Assembly (NCBI RefSeq): GCF_014803385.1 | Contig: NZ_JACYFC010000003.1 | Coordinates: 186,001 to 250,000, forward strand | Source of the DNA: Marinomonas colpomeniae | GTDB taxonomy: Bacteria > Pseudomonadota > Gammaproteobacteria > Pseudomonadales > Marinomonadaceae | DNA: 64,000 nt | Direction: 5' to 3' | Part shown: one piece after another, positions 1-8,284 of the stretch | How the letters are laid out: each line of letters starts with the position of its first letter | Position numbering within the stretch: the stretch's first letter is position 1 | Program-made: the position numbers and the translations under genes | The notes under the pieces: model-generated | The model's input: the letters and a program-made list of their open reading frames with translations, nothing else | Told to the model about the DNA's origin: nothing | Database searches by the model: none

Positions 1-53
1 TCACCTAGTGCAATATAGGTGTCTACATCGTGTAATATTTTATCGGTCGTCAT
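1..53 (-). CDS. Partial CDS, N-terminus of unidentified protein
   Basis: An ATG on the minus strand at position 53 opens a frame that runs off the left edge, reading MTTDKILHDVDTYIALG. Only 17 codons are visible, so the product cannot be named. It lies downstream of and in the same direction as the cation/proton antiporter gene, about 175 bases away. Purine-rich bases (GTAGAGAC) precede the ATG and could be a weak ribosome binding site. It could equally be a chance open frame. Confidence 0.35.
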   Translation of the reverse strand, partial: MTTDKILHDVDTYIALG

Positions 54-228
54 CCAAGTCTCTACTTCAATTATCTAGTTAAAATAATGTGATATAAAAT
101 CGGGTTATAACATCATTTTGTGATAATTGTTAACCCTCAATAGTCCTTTACGCAAAAGATCCTATGTTGGATTACATTGATAACAAACTAGTACAAAAAA
201 ATTGTGTTTTTTGTTTGAGACCTGAGCA

Positions 229-2097
229 TTATTCGTCTGCATCTTCTTGGATCTTTTTCATCTTCACTTTTAACTGTGGATTCTTTTCTTCAAGGTATTT
301 ACGGACACGTTTAATGAATATTTCGTTTTCGTGAGAAGGGACTCCAAGTTGATGTGCGTCTGCCACGTCAACCATAGCTATTTTATCGTGTTCGTTGAAT
401 ACTTCGATCATCTTTTCAGCCTTCTTATCTGAAAAGCCCAGTGCTTGAAAAGCCGAACGCCCCATACGTAAACTACTATCGTAGTTCTCACGAATAATAT
501 CGCGACACCCATAAGACCATAAATCGTATACATGATTGTTGTCGAAGGCTCGAGCAATAACGTGTAAGTCCGGATAGTTCTCCGTCACATATTTAACCAA
601 TTTCGTGATTTGCTCAGGATCATCTATTGCGATAATTAACAGTGAAGCTTCATCTATGCCTGCAGCGTGCAATAGGTCAGGGCGTGTGGCATCACCAAAG
701 TAATTTTTCACACCAAAGCGTTCTAATGCCATGAGTCGTTTTACATTGAAGTCAATAACCGTAGAGTTGAAATTTGCTAGACGTAAAATATGATCAATAG
801 TGGTTCCGACTCGTCCAGATCCCGCAATAATAATTTTATTATCGTCTGGAACATCATCAAAATTACTAGAGGGTTGGTCCGCTGCAAATCGAGGTGCGAC
901 AACACGATCATAAAGAATGAACAGTAAAGGTGTTAGTAGCATTGAAAGGGCGACAACGAGAAGTAAAACGTCTGCAACTTCCTGTGAGAGTACGGCGTTA
1001 CTAACCGTGAAAGACAGTAATACAAAACCAAATTCACCTGCTTGAGCCAGACTGAGAGCAAACAACCAACGGTTAGAGCCACGAATATTAAAGATTCGGC
1101 CAAGTAATAACAGGGTAAACGCTTTAACCAAAATTAAAGCGACAGTCAGTCCAACGATAAAAAGAAAATCGCTGAACAAGAGTGCAAAGTTAATACCTGC
1201 ACCCACAGTCATAAAAAACAAGCCAAGTAGCAAACCTTTAAAAGGCGCAATGTCACTTTCTAATTCGTGACGATAAGGGGAGTTAGCTAAAACCACCCCA
1301 GCTAAAAAGGTTCCTAATGCAGGCGAAAGTCCAACGAATGACATTAATAGTGTGGTGCCGATAACAAACATCAATGCAGTGGCCGTGAATAACTCTCTCA
1401 ACTGAGCGACAGCAATGTAGCGGAAAATAGGCGTGGTTAGAAAACTGCCACCAAGTACAACTATGGCAACGGCACCTATGGTGACTAAGGTAACTTGCCA
1501 AGATTCTAAGCCAGATAAAAATGAAACTGTCTCTGAGTGGCTTCCTGCTTCTACTGCAGAATGATTTAACGCATCAATAAGCTCAGGGGCTGCTAATAGA
1601 GGAATAAACGCCAACATAGGTATAACGACAATGTCTTGAGCGAGTAGCACGGCAAAAGAAGATTGACCACCGTCTGATTTCATCAAGCCTTTTTCTGTTA
1701 GTGTTTGAATCACAATAGCAGTGGAGGAGAGCGCCAGTACCAAACCAACCGCAAGGCTTGTTCGCCATTCTTGGTCAAATAAAATGCCCAAGCCCATCAC
1801 AAATGCAGCGGTAAGAATAACCTGCCCGCCACCCAGTCCAATGAGTTTAGATTTTAATGCCCATAGCTTTTTGGGATTCAATTCTAAGCCAACTAAAAAC
1901 AACATCAGGACCACGCCTAGTTCGGCGAAATGCTGAAGGGAATTAATGTCTACATCTAAAATTGTTAGTAGTGGGCTGATGATGATACCAGCGAGTAAAT
2001 AACCCAGTACCGAGCCTAAGCCAAGGCGGGATGCAATAGGAACAGATATGACTCCAGCAACCAGAAAAATAAAGGTTAATAAAAGTGCGTCGGTCAT
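229..2097 (-). CDS. Monovalent cation:proton antiporter, CPA2/Kef type
   Basis: This is a 622-residue inner-membrane antiporter that probably exchanges K+ or Na+ for H+. About the first 395 residues are hydrophobic segments of the Na+/H+ exchanger fold, with the family motif GLELNPKKLW near residue 70. A cytosolic TrkA-N/RCK nucleotide-binding domain starts near residue 418 (IIIAGSGRVG, a Rossmann glycine motif) and ends in a charged tail. The layout matches KefB/KefC, but no KefF/KefG-type flavodoxin ancillary gene adjoins it; the flavodoxin-fold gene upstream looks like HemG. Whether it is glutathione-gated cannot be told. An AAGGAC ribosome binding site precedes the ATG. Family confidence is high; the ion is inferred. 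Confidence 0.9.
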   Translation of the reverse strand: MTDALLLTFIFLVAGVISVPIASRLGLGSVLGYLLAGIIISPLLTILDVDINSLQHFAELGVVLMLFLVGLELNPKKLWALKSKLIGLGGGQVILTAAFVMGLGILFDQEWRTSLAVGLVLALSSTAIVIQTLTEKGLMKSDGGQSSFAVLLAQDIVVIPMLAFIPLLAAPELIDALNHSAVEAGSHSETVSFLSGLESWQVTLVTIGAVAIVVLGGSFLTTPIFRYIAVAQLRELFTATALMFVIGTTLLMSFVGLSPALGTFLAGVVLANSPYRHELESDIAPFKGLLLGLFFMTVGAGINFALLFSDFLFIVGLTVALILVKAFTLLLLGRIFNIRGSNRWLFALSLAQAGEFGFVLLSFTVSNAVLSQEVADVLLLVVALSMLLTPLLFILYDRVVAPRFAADQPSSNFDDVPDDNKIIIAGSGRVGTTIDHILRLANFNSTVIDFNVKRLMALERFGVKNYFGDATRPDLLHAAGIDEASLLIIAIDDPEQITKLVKYVTENYPDLHVIARAFDNNHVYDLWSYGCRDIIRENYDSSLRMGRSAFQALGFSDKKAEKMIEVFNEHDKIAMVDVADAHQLGVPSHENEIFIKRVRKYLEEKNPQLKVKMKKIQEDADE

Positions 2098-2146
2098 TCG
2101 TTTTTGTCCTTAAAGAGGCTATGAAAATCGATAAGTAAGAATCTGA

Positions 2147-2674
2147 TTACAGCTTGTTAATCGCTTGTGAGAATTGGCTAACACTTTCCCAGTTGGTAAA
2201 TTCAATATTGGTTTTTTTGTCTGTTGGGCCTTTGGTCATCCACATGATAAAGCGAATCATATTACGGTCAAGAAAACCGTATTTTGCATAGTGTAATTTA
2301 CCTGCAAAAACACCTTGTAAGCTTGGTGTCCATTCTAGTTCAGCCAAAAATTTAATGATGTAAGGATTCGTGTCTGGTTGGCATTTTTCGGGTTTTCTAG
2401 CAACTAAATTGACTGTGAAAAATGCACTCGGTTTGCTTTCAAGTAGAGCTTTATTACTGGTAATAAAGTCAGCAACTTGTTTCTGATGTTTGCCATAGCG
2501 AATGCTGGCACCGATGACTATTTTGTCATGGGCATTCAACACATTCACACTAGTTTCTTCAATAGACAGCAAAGTGACGCTGCTACCTTGCTGTTCGATA
2601 TTAGCTTGAATCTTCTGGCTTATTTTTATGGTGTGGCCATCTGTAGTTGAGTAAATAATCAAAGTCTTAGACAT
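2147..2674 (-). CDS. hemG: Menaquinone-dependent protoporphyrinogen IX dehydrogenase
   Basis: A 175-residue flavodoxin-fold protein. It starts with the phosphate-binding loop typical of HemG (TLIIYSTTDGHT), and GASIRYGKHQ sits in the FMN isoalloxazine-binding region. HemG oxidises protoporphyrinogen IX to protoporphyrin IX in haem biosynthesis and passes electrons to the membrane quinone pool. The length and the C-terminal segment (YGFLDRNMIRFIMWMTKGPTD) match the family, including the long insert that sets HemG apart from ordinary flavodoxins. It lies about 50 bases upstream of the antiporter gene on the same strand and may be co-transcribed with it. Confidence 0.9.
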   Translation of the reverse strand: MSKTLIIYSTTDGHTIKISQKIQANIEQQGSSVTLLSIEETSVNVLNAHDKIVIGASIRYGKHQKQVADFITSNKALLESKPSAFFTVNLVARKPEKCQPDTNPYIIKFLAELEWTPSLQGVFAGKLHYAKYGFLDRNMIRFIMWMTKGPTDKKTNIEFTNWESVSQFSQAINKL

Positions 2675-2883
2675 AGTGATTCAGGAGTGCTGCCTCAGTG
2701 TATTTAGTTCAAAAGAATAGTGTATTCAAGGGAATCGTTGAAAGAGGTTCTTGTTATAAACATTCAAGGAGTTAGTGTCAAAGTTCGTTTCTGTTTGCTT
2801 GTTACCCAAAGGAGAATACTTGTAGATAAATGGCTCTTTATTAGAAGGTGTTCTTATTGTTTGCGCCTTTACAATTATTCTAC

Positions 2884-2896
2884 GGTAACTGTTACC
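2884..2896. promoter_or_regulatory. Possible activator-binding palindrome (UAS)
   Basis: GGTAACTGTTACC is a perfect 6+1+6 inverted repeat. It lies about 120 bases upstream of the proposed sigma-54 promoter at 3004-3019, a usual distance for an enhancer site. A further GTTACC half-site is at 2801-2806. That the neighbouring sigma-54 activator binds here is inference. Confidence 0.4.
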
Positions 2897-2974
2897 TAGC
2901 CATGTTGTAAAAACTACCTGATAGATTATTTTTCATAGTCTGGAAAAGATGATGATATTTATTTTATCATTTTA

Positions 2975-2987
2975 TATCAATGGTTTA
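2975..2987 (+). promoter_or_regulatory. Possible IHF binding site
   Basis: TATCAATGGTTTA matches the IHF consensus WATCAANNNNTTR at every defined position. It lies between the palindrome at 2884-2896 and the proposed -24 element, where IHF normally bends DNA at sigma-54 promoters. The consensus is short and the region AT-rich, so the match alone is weak; the position is what supports it. Confidence 0.45.
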
Positions 2988-3003
2988 TGTTTATTTAAAG
3001 AGT

Positions 3004-3019
3004 TGGCATAGGCTTAGCA
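3004..3019 (+). promoter_or_regulatory. Possible sigma-54 (-24/-12) promoter
   Basis: TGGCATAGGCTTAGCA carries the invariant GG and GC dinucleotides with exactly ten bases between them. It differs from TGGCACG-N4-TTGCA at three positions. It points toward the lipoprotein gene starting at 3166, which would give a leader of about 135 bases. The next gene downstream, on the opposite strand, encodes a sigma-54 activator. Confidence 0.5.
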
Positions 3020-3165
3020 TTGTATTTATTGAAATCAATAAACACACAGAAAATACACTGTTTAAATTATTGTATTGAGTACTTGGTAAGCTGGATATAT
3101 ACGAACATACAGTGCCAAGACTTTAGGTCTTAAACGACAATGGAAATTAAATGGAGATTACTACT

Positions 3166-3438
3166 ATGAATATTAAACGTACCCTTTTAAATGCAACTTT
3201 GGTTCTTGTTACTGCTGGTACATTGGCCGCTTGTGGTCAAGAATCTGATGACAGCAAAGTAGAAGATGCAATGTCTAGCGCTGGCGATACGGTAGAGCAA
3301 ACTATGGATAGCGCTGGTGAAGCATTAAATGATGCAGGTAATTCTATTGAAGACACAATGACAGACGCAGGTAATGCAATAGAAGATACTTGTGAAGACA
3401 TCAAAGAAGGCGTTGACGCTACTGACACAGACTGCTAA
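3166..3438 (+). CDS. Small acidic repeat lipoprotein
   Basis: A 90-residue predicted lipoprotein of unknown function. The signal peptide ends in the lipobox LAAC (Cys near residue 22). The mature part is strongly acidic and made of loose 11-residue repeats of the pattern D-A-G-x-x-x-E-D-T-M (AGDTVEQTMDSAGEAL, DAGNSIEDTMTDAGNAIEDT), suggesting an amphipathic helix as in entericidin-like or LEA-like proteins. Two Cys occur near the C-terminus. An in-frame ATG at 3151 exists, but GGAG at 3152-3155 gives proper spacing to 3166, so the shorter start is chosen. A possible sigma-54 promoter with IHF site lies upstream. The export prediction is strong; a stress role is speculative. Confidence 0.8.
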   Translation: MNIKRTLLNATLVLVTAGTLAACGQESDDSKVEDAMSSAGDTVEQTMDSAGEALNDAGNSIEDTMTDAGNAIEDTCEDIKEGVDATDTDC

Positions 3439-3536
3439 TCATCGCTTGTTATAAGTGATTACTAGTAAGTGGTTTTCGATTACTGCACTAATCGAAAACC
3501 ACTATTGATAACCTAGTAGCCAGTAACGGTTTTGCT

Positions 3537-4910
3537 TTATAACAGGTGAACACTTTCGTACTTATCTAGTTTGTTGTACAGCGTCTTAACACTAATACCA
3601 AGCTGATGAGCAGTATCGGTTCTATTGCCATTGTTTTTCTTTAGGGTTTTAAGAATAACAATTTTTTCAATGTCATCTAAACGCATTCCCATTGGGATTC
3701 CGGCTGTTTTGTCTTCGTTGGTACGGTTCATTGTATTGATAATGATGTGCTCAGGTTGAATGGTCTCATCAGCCATAATATAAGCTCGTTCGATAGCGTG
3801 TTTCAATTCTCGTACATTACCAGGCCAATGATAGTGGTTGATTTTATCGAGGCTGCTGGCGGAGAGTTGTTTGTGTTGTCCATCTTGAGTATTGCGATAG
3901 GCTAAAAAGTGTTGGGCGAGACCGCAAGCATCACCTTCTCTGTCTTTTAGATTTGGAACCAATATAGGGAATTGGGCTAAGCGAAAATACAAGTCTTCAC
4001 GCAAAATCTCATCGCGAATGGCGTCGCTTGGTATACGGTTGGTTGCGGCGATAATGCGTACATTGGCGATTTTTACTTGTGGTGCACCGACAGGTTTGTA
4101 CTCACCACTTTCGAGCACTCTTAATAATTTGACTTGATGTTCGTAAGGCATTTCGGTGACTTCATCTAAGAAGAGCGTTCCACCTTCAGCTTGTTCAAAA
4201 ACACCTTGATGATCTTTATGGGCGCCAGTAAAAGCACCTTTAATATGGCCAAATAATTCACTGTCGATTAACTCAGGGCTTAGGGCGCCACAGTTTATGG
4301 CAACAAAAGGGCTTTCAGCTCTTTGGCTGAAAACATGCAAAGTATTAGCAATGAGTTCTTTACCCGTGCCGCTTTCGCCAATAATAAGTGCATTGGCTTT
4401 GGTAACTGCAACTTTTCGTATCGTTCGGTATAAATGATGCATAGCAGATGAGGAGCCAACTAATAACCCAAATTGATCTAAATAACTGGTTTGCGTACTT
4501 GTTTTTGTACCCGTTAAGTATTGAGAGAGATTTAACTCAGCAAACAAATCTTCAAGCGAAGATTCGATCAACTTTAAATTGTACGGAGCACGGTAGTGGA
4601 AGCCTGCCCCCTTTTTCATTAAGCGATCTAATATTGGGTCAGGTTCGCCCGTACTAAAGAACAGAAACTCTATTTGATGCAAAGCAGGGCTATTGATTAG
4701 CTCCTTCAATGCCGCATCATCTAATGAATTGATTTCGACTAAAGCCACATCACATTTTGTAGTGGTGAGTTGGTCTAGCCAATTTTCGTATTGATGGCTG
4801 ATATTCAGCTCATATTGTCGAACGCTGTTAAGGGAAAGTAAGTTCGAAGCTAATAATGGATCTTGAACATGCATAAATAGCTTGGGTGAGGTCATTATCG
4901 TTTTCCACAT
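3537..4910 (-). CDS. Sigma-54 dependent transcriptional activator, degenerate receiver
   Basis: A 457-residue NtrC-family enhancer-binding protein. Residues 1-130 look like a receiver domain, but the usual phospho-acceptor Asp is replaced by Glu (CDVALVEINSL). The AAA+ domain has Walker A GESGTGKE near 178, the sigma-54 contact loop GAFTGA near 222 and Walker B GGTLFLDEV near 242. A Fis-type helix-turn-helix (TDTAHQLGISVKTLYNKL) closes the protein. It drives open-complex formation by sigma-54 polymerase. No histidine kinase gene adjoins it, so it is an orphan. It is convergent with the lipoprotein gene, whose upstream region looks sigma-54 dependent. ATG at 4895 is an alternative start. Confidence 0.9.
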   Translation of the reverse strand: MWKTIMTSPKLFMHVQDPLLASNLLSLNSVRQYELNISHQYENWLDQLTTTKCDVALVEINSLDDAALKELINSPALHQIEFLFFSTGEPDPILDRLMKKGAGFHYRAPYNLKLIESSLEDLFAELNLSQYLTGTKTSTQTSYLDQFGLLVGSSSAMHHLYRTIRKVAVTKANALIIGESGTGKELIANTLHVFSQRAESPFVAINCGALSPELIDSELFGHIKGAFTGAHKDHQGVFEQAEGGTLFLDEVTEMPYEHQVKLLRVLESGEYKPVGAPQVKIANVRIIAATNRIPSDAIRDEILREDLYFRLAQFPILVPNLKDREGDACGLAQHFLAYRNTQDGQHKQLSASSLDKINHYHWPGNVRELKHAIERAYIMADETIQPEHIIINTMNRTNEDKTAGIPMGMRLDDIEKIVILKTLKKNNGNRTDTAHQLGISVKTLYNKLDKYESVHLL

Positions 4911-5137
4911 GTGATCTTAGAATTTGTAGGCTCATAAGATCACACGCTGGTAGCTTGTTATAGGGTTGGTGAGGTGACTTTTCAGTAAGCACGGTTTTAA
5001 TCATCCTTATTTGCACAAAGCTGTCTGTATTATGTAGTGAGATATTTAAAGAGTGCGTACTAAAGTTCATGTACTAGACTGTATATGTTTAGGTTGGAGT
5101 GTCAGAGTTTCCTAAGAGAAATGTTGAGGCAAATATA

Positions 5138-5623
5138 ATGACGAATAAAAGCTATTTAGGATCAAATATGCGCTGCAAAAAAGAGCCGTATCAGCATCCT
5201 GATTCACATATCGTATGTGACATGCTCTCTATGTGTTTTGATGGTAGTTTTGCAAATTCCACTTCTCGTAAGAGAGTCCGAAATACATTAGATCAACAAG
5301 TCTTTCAAACCGTATCGCTTCTGTATCGTGGATTAGCAGAGCGCTTACTGACAAGCTTAGGAAAGTTACCACAAGATACAGGCACTATGAATCCTGAGCC
5401 TGGCTATATTGCGATTGCGTATTTGTCTGCGCTTAATGCGTCGGATAAGTATTTTTCAAACCGCGTAATGATGGTTAATTGGCAAGTAATAAAACGTATC
5501 GGGCGGTTAGTGCATAAACTGGATGATCGTTTGTTTGCTAACATGATTATTGATTATCTAGCTCGAATTCAGGTTGTGCTGGATAGCACTCAAAACCGTC
5601 GTAAAGCAGCCAGATTAGTGTAA
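5138..5623 (+). CDS. Hypothetical protein
   Basis: A soluble, basic protein of about 161 residues that I do not recognise. There is no signal peptide or membrane segment. The middle is helical with aromatic and Met-rich stretches (NRVMMVNWQVIKRIGRLVHKL) and the C-terminus is Arg/Lys-rich (DSTQNRRKAARLV), so nucleic-acid binding is possible but unproven. A longer frame starts at GTG 5099, but GAGG at 5126-5129 points to ATG 5138. It is divergent from the sigma-54 activator and followed by a strong terminator, so it is probably a single-gene unit. Confidence 0.65.
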   Translation: MTNKSYLGSNMRCKKEPYQHPDSHIVCDMLSMCFDGSFANSTSRKRVRNTLDQQVFQTVSLLYRGLAERLLTSLGKLPQDTGTMNPEPGYIAIAYLSALNASDKYFSNRVMMVNWQVIKRIGRLVHKLDDRLFANMIIDYLARIQVVLDSTQNRRKAARLV

Positions 5624-5656
5624 TAAGTAAAAATCAAAATAGGAATTTCGAATTTA

Positions 5657-5699
5657 AAAAACCTAAGCGTCTCGAGTTTTCTGGACGCTTAGGTTTTTA
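5657..5699 (+). terminator. Bidirectional rho-independent terminator
   Basis: Arms AACCTAAGCGTC and GACGCTTAGGTT pair perfectly and are flanked by A and T runs, so the hairpin can stop the plus-strand gene ending at 5623 and the minus-strand gene ending at 5743. Confidence 0.9.
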
Positions 5700-5742
5700 C
5701 TAAAAGTATGTATGGAAGGTGGCTCGCGTACAGTAGGACTTG

Positions 5743-6465
5743 CTATTTCTTACTGCTAATTCGGTAATCTAGAGTACCAATAATAGAGCCTGAATTGTTT
5801 TGTGTGTTCACACTAAAGCTGGCACTGTTCTTTTCTTTGTTCGGGTTAACCGTTGCAATCACTTCTTCATTTACAATTAGCTGATAGGTTTCTGAAAATG
5901 TAATCAGCAAGTCTTCTGATCTTGGACTTTCAAATAGAATATTATCTTTCAAGCGAATCACACGAGCTTCGCCACGAACCCATTCCCCGACTAACGGTTG
6001 AGCCTTATAGGTTGAGTCATCATGAGTAACTGTCGCTTCGGATAAGAAAATACGAATCAAGTCACCCTTGACTGCCATTTTTTGGCGTTCAGCCACTCTT
6101 GAGTCTAATGATGCAATATCTGTATTGGTCTTACTGGTATAGCTGCGTATACGTTGCATTGTTGATTCAATTTCTTTTGTACTTTGGTCTGCTGAAATTG
6201 TTGTTTTTGGTGGTGCATCAGCGGTGCCTACACGTTTTTTAAGTTCAGTGTAATTGCTTTCAGCAAGCGCTTTTTGTGTATTGTATTGAGTTTCGATATC
6301 TTTAAAAGATTCTGCTTTCAACGTTTCAATGTTTTTTGCAGATTCAGCGTTTGCAGAAGCAAGCTCATCTTCAGTCTGAGGTTTTAAATATTGATCTAGA
6401 ATAGGCATCGAGCAGGCGCTTAACATAAGCGTTGCAAGTAAAAGGCCGGTACGGAATAAAGACAT
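5743..6465 (-). CDS. Predicted lipoprotein with coiled-coil region
   Basis: A 240-residue protein of unknown function. The signal peptide ends in lipobox LSAC (Cys near residue 18), which predicts a membrane-anchored lipoprotein. Residues 35-130 are rich in Ala, Glu, Lys and Gln with heptad-like spacing, consistent with a coiled coil. The C-terminal 100 residues look like a beta-rich domain (GEWVRGEARVIRLKDNILFE; SFSVNTQNNSGSIIGTLDYR). It stands alone between terminators, with the HisA-like gene upstream on the same strand. I recognise no family. Confidence 0.8.
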   Translation of the reverse strand: MSLFRTGLLLATLMLSACSMPILDQYLKPQTEDELASANAESAKNIETLKAESFKDIETQYNTQKALAESNYTELKKRVGTADAPPKTTISADQSTKEIESTMQRIRSYTSKTNTDIASLDSRVAERQKMAVKGDLIRIFLSEATVTHDDSTYKAQPLVGEWVRGEARVIRLKDNILFESPRSEDLLITFSETYQLIVNEEVIATVNPNKEKNSASFSVNTQNNSGSIIGTLDYRISSKK

Positions 6466-6622
6466 TAAACAGTCCTGTAGTTAAGAAAATGTTAAAAAAT
6501 AAAGTCAAAGTAAGACAAGTATAAAGTAGTAGGTTAAGTATGCGGTATGGTGGGAATGATGTCGAGCCGCAGGTTTGACCATAACCCACAGTATGCTATT
6601 AAAGAAATTGTAAAGATTGAAC

Positions 6623-6652
6623 AATAGCGCCAAATCAGTCTGAGACGCTATT
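6623..6652 (-). terminator. Possible terminator of the HisA-like gene
   Basis: Inverted repeat AATAGCG/CGCTATT with a 16-base loop lies just downstream of the HisA-like stop codon. On the minus strand it is followed by a moderately T-rich stretch. Confidence 0.45.
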
Positions 6653-6694
6653 ATTCATGACTTTTGTAAGGAGGAAATGCCAAAATAAGACGTA

Positions 6695-7456
6695 TTAATT
6701 TTGTGACTGATTCCACAAAATACATTCGTCTAATGTGACGCCTTTGCCTCCAAAAATATCTAACGCACTGCCAATGGTTAAATCAACTTTTCCGTCGGAC
6801 AATTCATGGACGCGCTTTAGGTCATCTAATGAGCGAGCTCCCCCTGCATAAGTGACGCCAACAGGGCTGCTTTGACCCAGTAAATGCACCAAATCTTCGT
6901 CGATACCTGCTTGCAAGCCTTCAACATCCGCAGCGTGAATAAGAAACTCATCACAATGATCGGCTAATTCCATTAGATTTTCATGGTTTACCTGTGTAGA
7001 GGTAACGGTTTGCCAGCGATCTGTTGCGATATACCAACCATCGGCTGTACGCCGACAGCTTAAGTCTAATACCAAGCGATCTGTTCCTGTCTCACGTTTG
7101 ATTTTATCTAAACGATCCCACGAGAACTCACCATTTTTAAACAAGTAAGAGGTAACAATTACGTGAGAAGCCCCAGCTTTTAAATAGCTTTCAGCATTGC
7201 TTTGTTTTACACCACCGCCAAACTGTAACCCATTAGGGTAGGTGCGTAGGGCACTCAGTACTTCTTCTTCATTGCCTTTTCCTAAAGCAATAACATGGCC
7301 ACCAATAAGGCCTTGATCACGATACAGTCCTGCATAATATTCTGCATTGTATTCGCTGATGAAGTTTTCTGTAGCGCCTTTATCATTCAAGCTACCACCT
7401 ACAATCTGTTTAACCTTGCCTTGATGTAAATCGATACAAGGACGAAACTGAGTCAC
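6695..7456 (-). CDS. hisA: Eukaryote-type HisA (ProFAR isomerase)
   Basis: A 253-residue (beta/alpha)8 barrel whose sequence follows the fungal/plant HIS6 type rather than the usual bacterial HisA: FRPCIDLHQGKVKQIVGG at the N-terminus, LVLDLSCRRT and EFLIHAADVEGLQAGID in the middle, and YAGGARSLDDL and DLTIGSALDIFGG near the end. The enzyme isomerises ProFAR to PRFAR in histidine biosynthesis. No other his gene is nearby, so it stands outside any his operon. Whether the genome also has a bacterial-type hisA cannot be seen here. If so, this copy may be redundant or have changed substrate. Homology is recognised from memory, not by search. Confidence 0.85.
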   Translation of the reverse strand: MTQFRPCIDLHQGKVKQIVGGSLNDKGATENFISEYNAEYYAGLYRDQGLIGGHVIALGKGNEEEVLSALRTYPNGLQFGGGVKQSNAESYLKAGASHVIVTSYLFKNGEFSWDRLDKIKRETGTDRLVLDLSCRRTADGWYIATDRWQTVTSTQVNHENLMELADHCDEFLIHAADVEGLQAGIDEDLVHLLGQSSPVGVTYAGGARSLDDLKRVHELSDGKVDLTIGSALDIFGGKGVTLDECILWNQSQN

Positions 7457-7662
7457 TAAGCGCTCCTAATGAGTCTAAAAATGAAATGGAAAACCATCTA
7501 TAAAAAATCATACGAAAATAATCATAACTGAAAAACCAAAAAAGCAATATAGCCCATAAATACCCTAGAAACGATGCCTATAAAGTCAGAGACAAAGTAA
7601 ACCTATGGCAAGCCTGTTATAATCGGTCGTTCATCTCATAATAGAATTGTAAAACTTTACCT

Positions 7663-8076
7663 ATGTTACAAATTACTGTTGCTGTTTCCATTCCTGATCA
7701 CGAAATTGAATTAACGGCCATTCGTGCGCAAGGTGCTGGTGGACAAAACGTGAATAAGGTGTCGTCAGCAATCCACCTTAGATTCAACGTAACAAATTCT
7801 TCACTGCCAGCATCTTACAAAGAAAGATTGTTAGAACTAAAAGACTCGCGCCTAACGAAAGACGGCGACATAGTGATTAAAGCGCAACAACACAGAACCC
7901 AAGAGTTGAATCGTGAAGATGCTTTAGCCCGTCTAAAGGCCTTGATTCAAGATGCCACTCGAATGCAGAAAACACGTCGAGCAACCAAGCCCACACGTTC
8001 TTCTCAACGGAAACGGGTAGACCAGAAAAAACAACAAGGTCAGAAAAAAAGCCTAAGGCGTAGTAATTGGGACTAG
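7663..8076 (+). CDS. arfB: Alternative ribosome-rescue factor, peptidyl-tRNA hydrolase
   Basis: A 137-residue ArfB (YaeJ) protein. It holds the release-factor-like catalytic motif GGQ within [18 protein letters not shown] (near residue 29) and ends in a basic Lys/Arg/Gln-rich tail that in E. coli inserts into the empty mRNA channel. It frees nascent chains from ribosomes stalled without a stop codon. The length matches the family (E. coli 140 residues). A small DUF1289 gene follows about 20 bases later and is probably co-transcribed. Confidence 0.95.
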   Translation: MLQITVAVSIPDHEIELTAIRAQGAGGQNVNKVSSAIHLRFNVTNSSLPASYKERLLELKDSRLTKDGDIVIKAQQHRTQELNREDALARLKALIQDATRMQKTRRATKPTRSSQRKRVDQKKQQGQKKSLRRSNWD

Positions 8077-8095
8077 TTTTATGGAGGGGAAATCA

Positions 8096-8284
8096 ATGAT
8101 ACCGAGCTCTGATGAAATAATAAAAAGCCCTTGTACTCGCCATTGCACGTTAAACGAAGCCGATGTGTGTGTTGGCTGTTTCCGTACGTTAAACGATATC
8201 CTAAACTGGCAAGCTTCCAGCAATGAAGAAAAAATAGACATCCTATCTTCCGCTCAACAACGCAAACAAGATTTTAAAGTTTAA
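8096..8284 (+). CDS. DUF1289 family small cysteine protein
   Basis: A 62-residue protein with the DUF1289 cysteine pattern SPCTRHCTLNEADVCVGCFRT, four Cys that could bind a metal or Fe-S centre. The function is unknown. An ATG at 8081 is in frame, but GGAGGGG at 8083-8089 is an excellent ribosome binding site for ATG 8096, so the shorter form is taken. It follows arfB closely and probably shares its transcript. Confidence 0.85.
   Translation: MIPSSDEIIKSPCTRHCTLNEADVCVGCFRTLNDILNWQASSNEEKIDILSSAQQRKQDFKV

Noticed and set aside
4828..5070. Minus-strand open frame of 80 codons
   Set aside because: It overlaps the start of the sigma-54 activator in another frame, has no similarity I recognise and no ribosome binding site.
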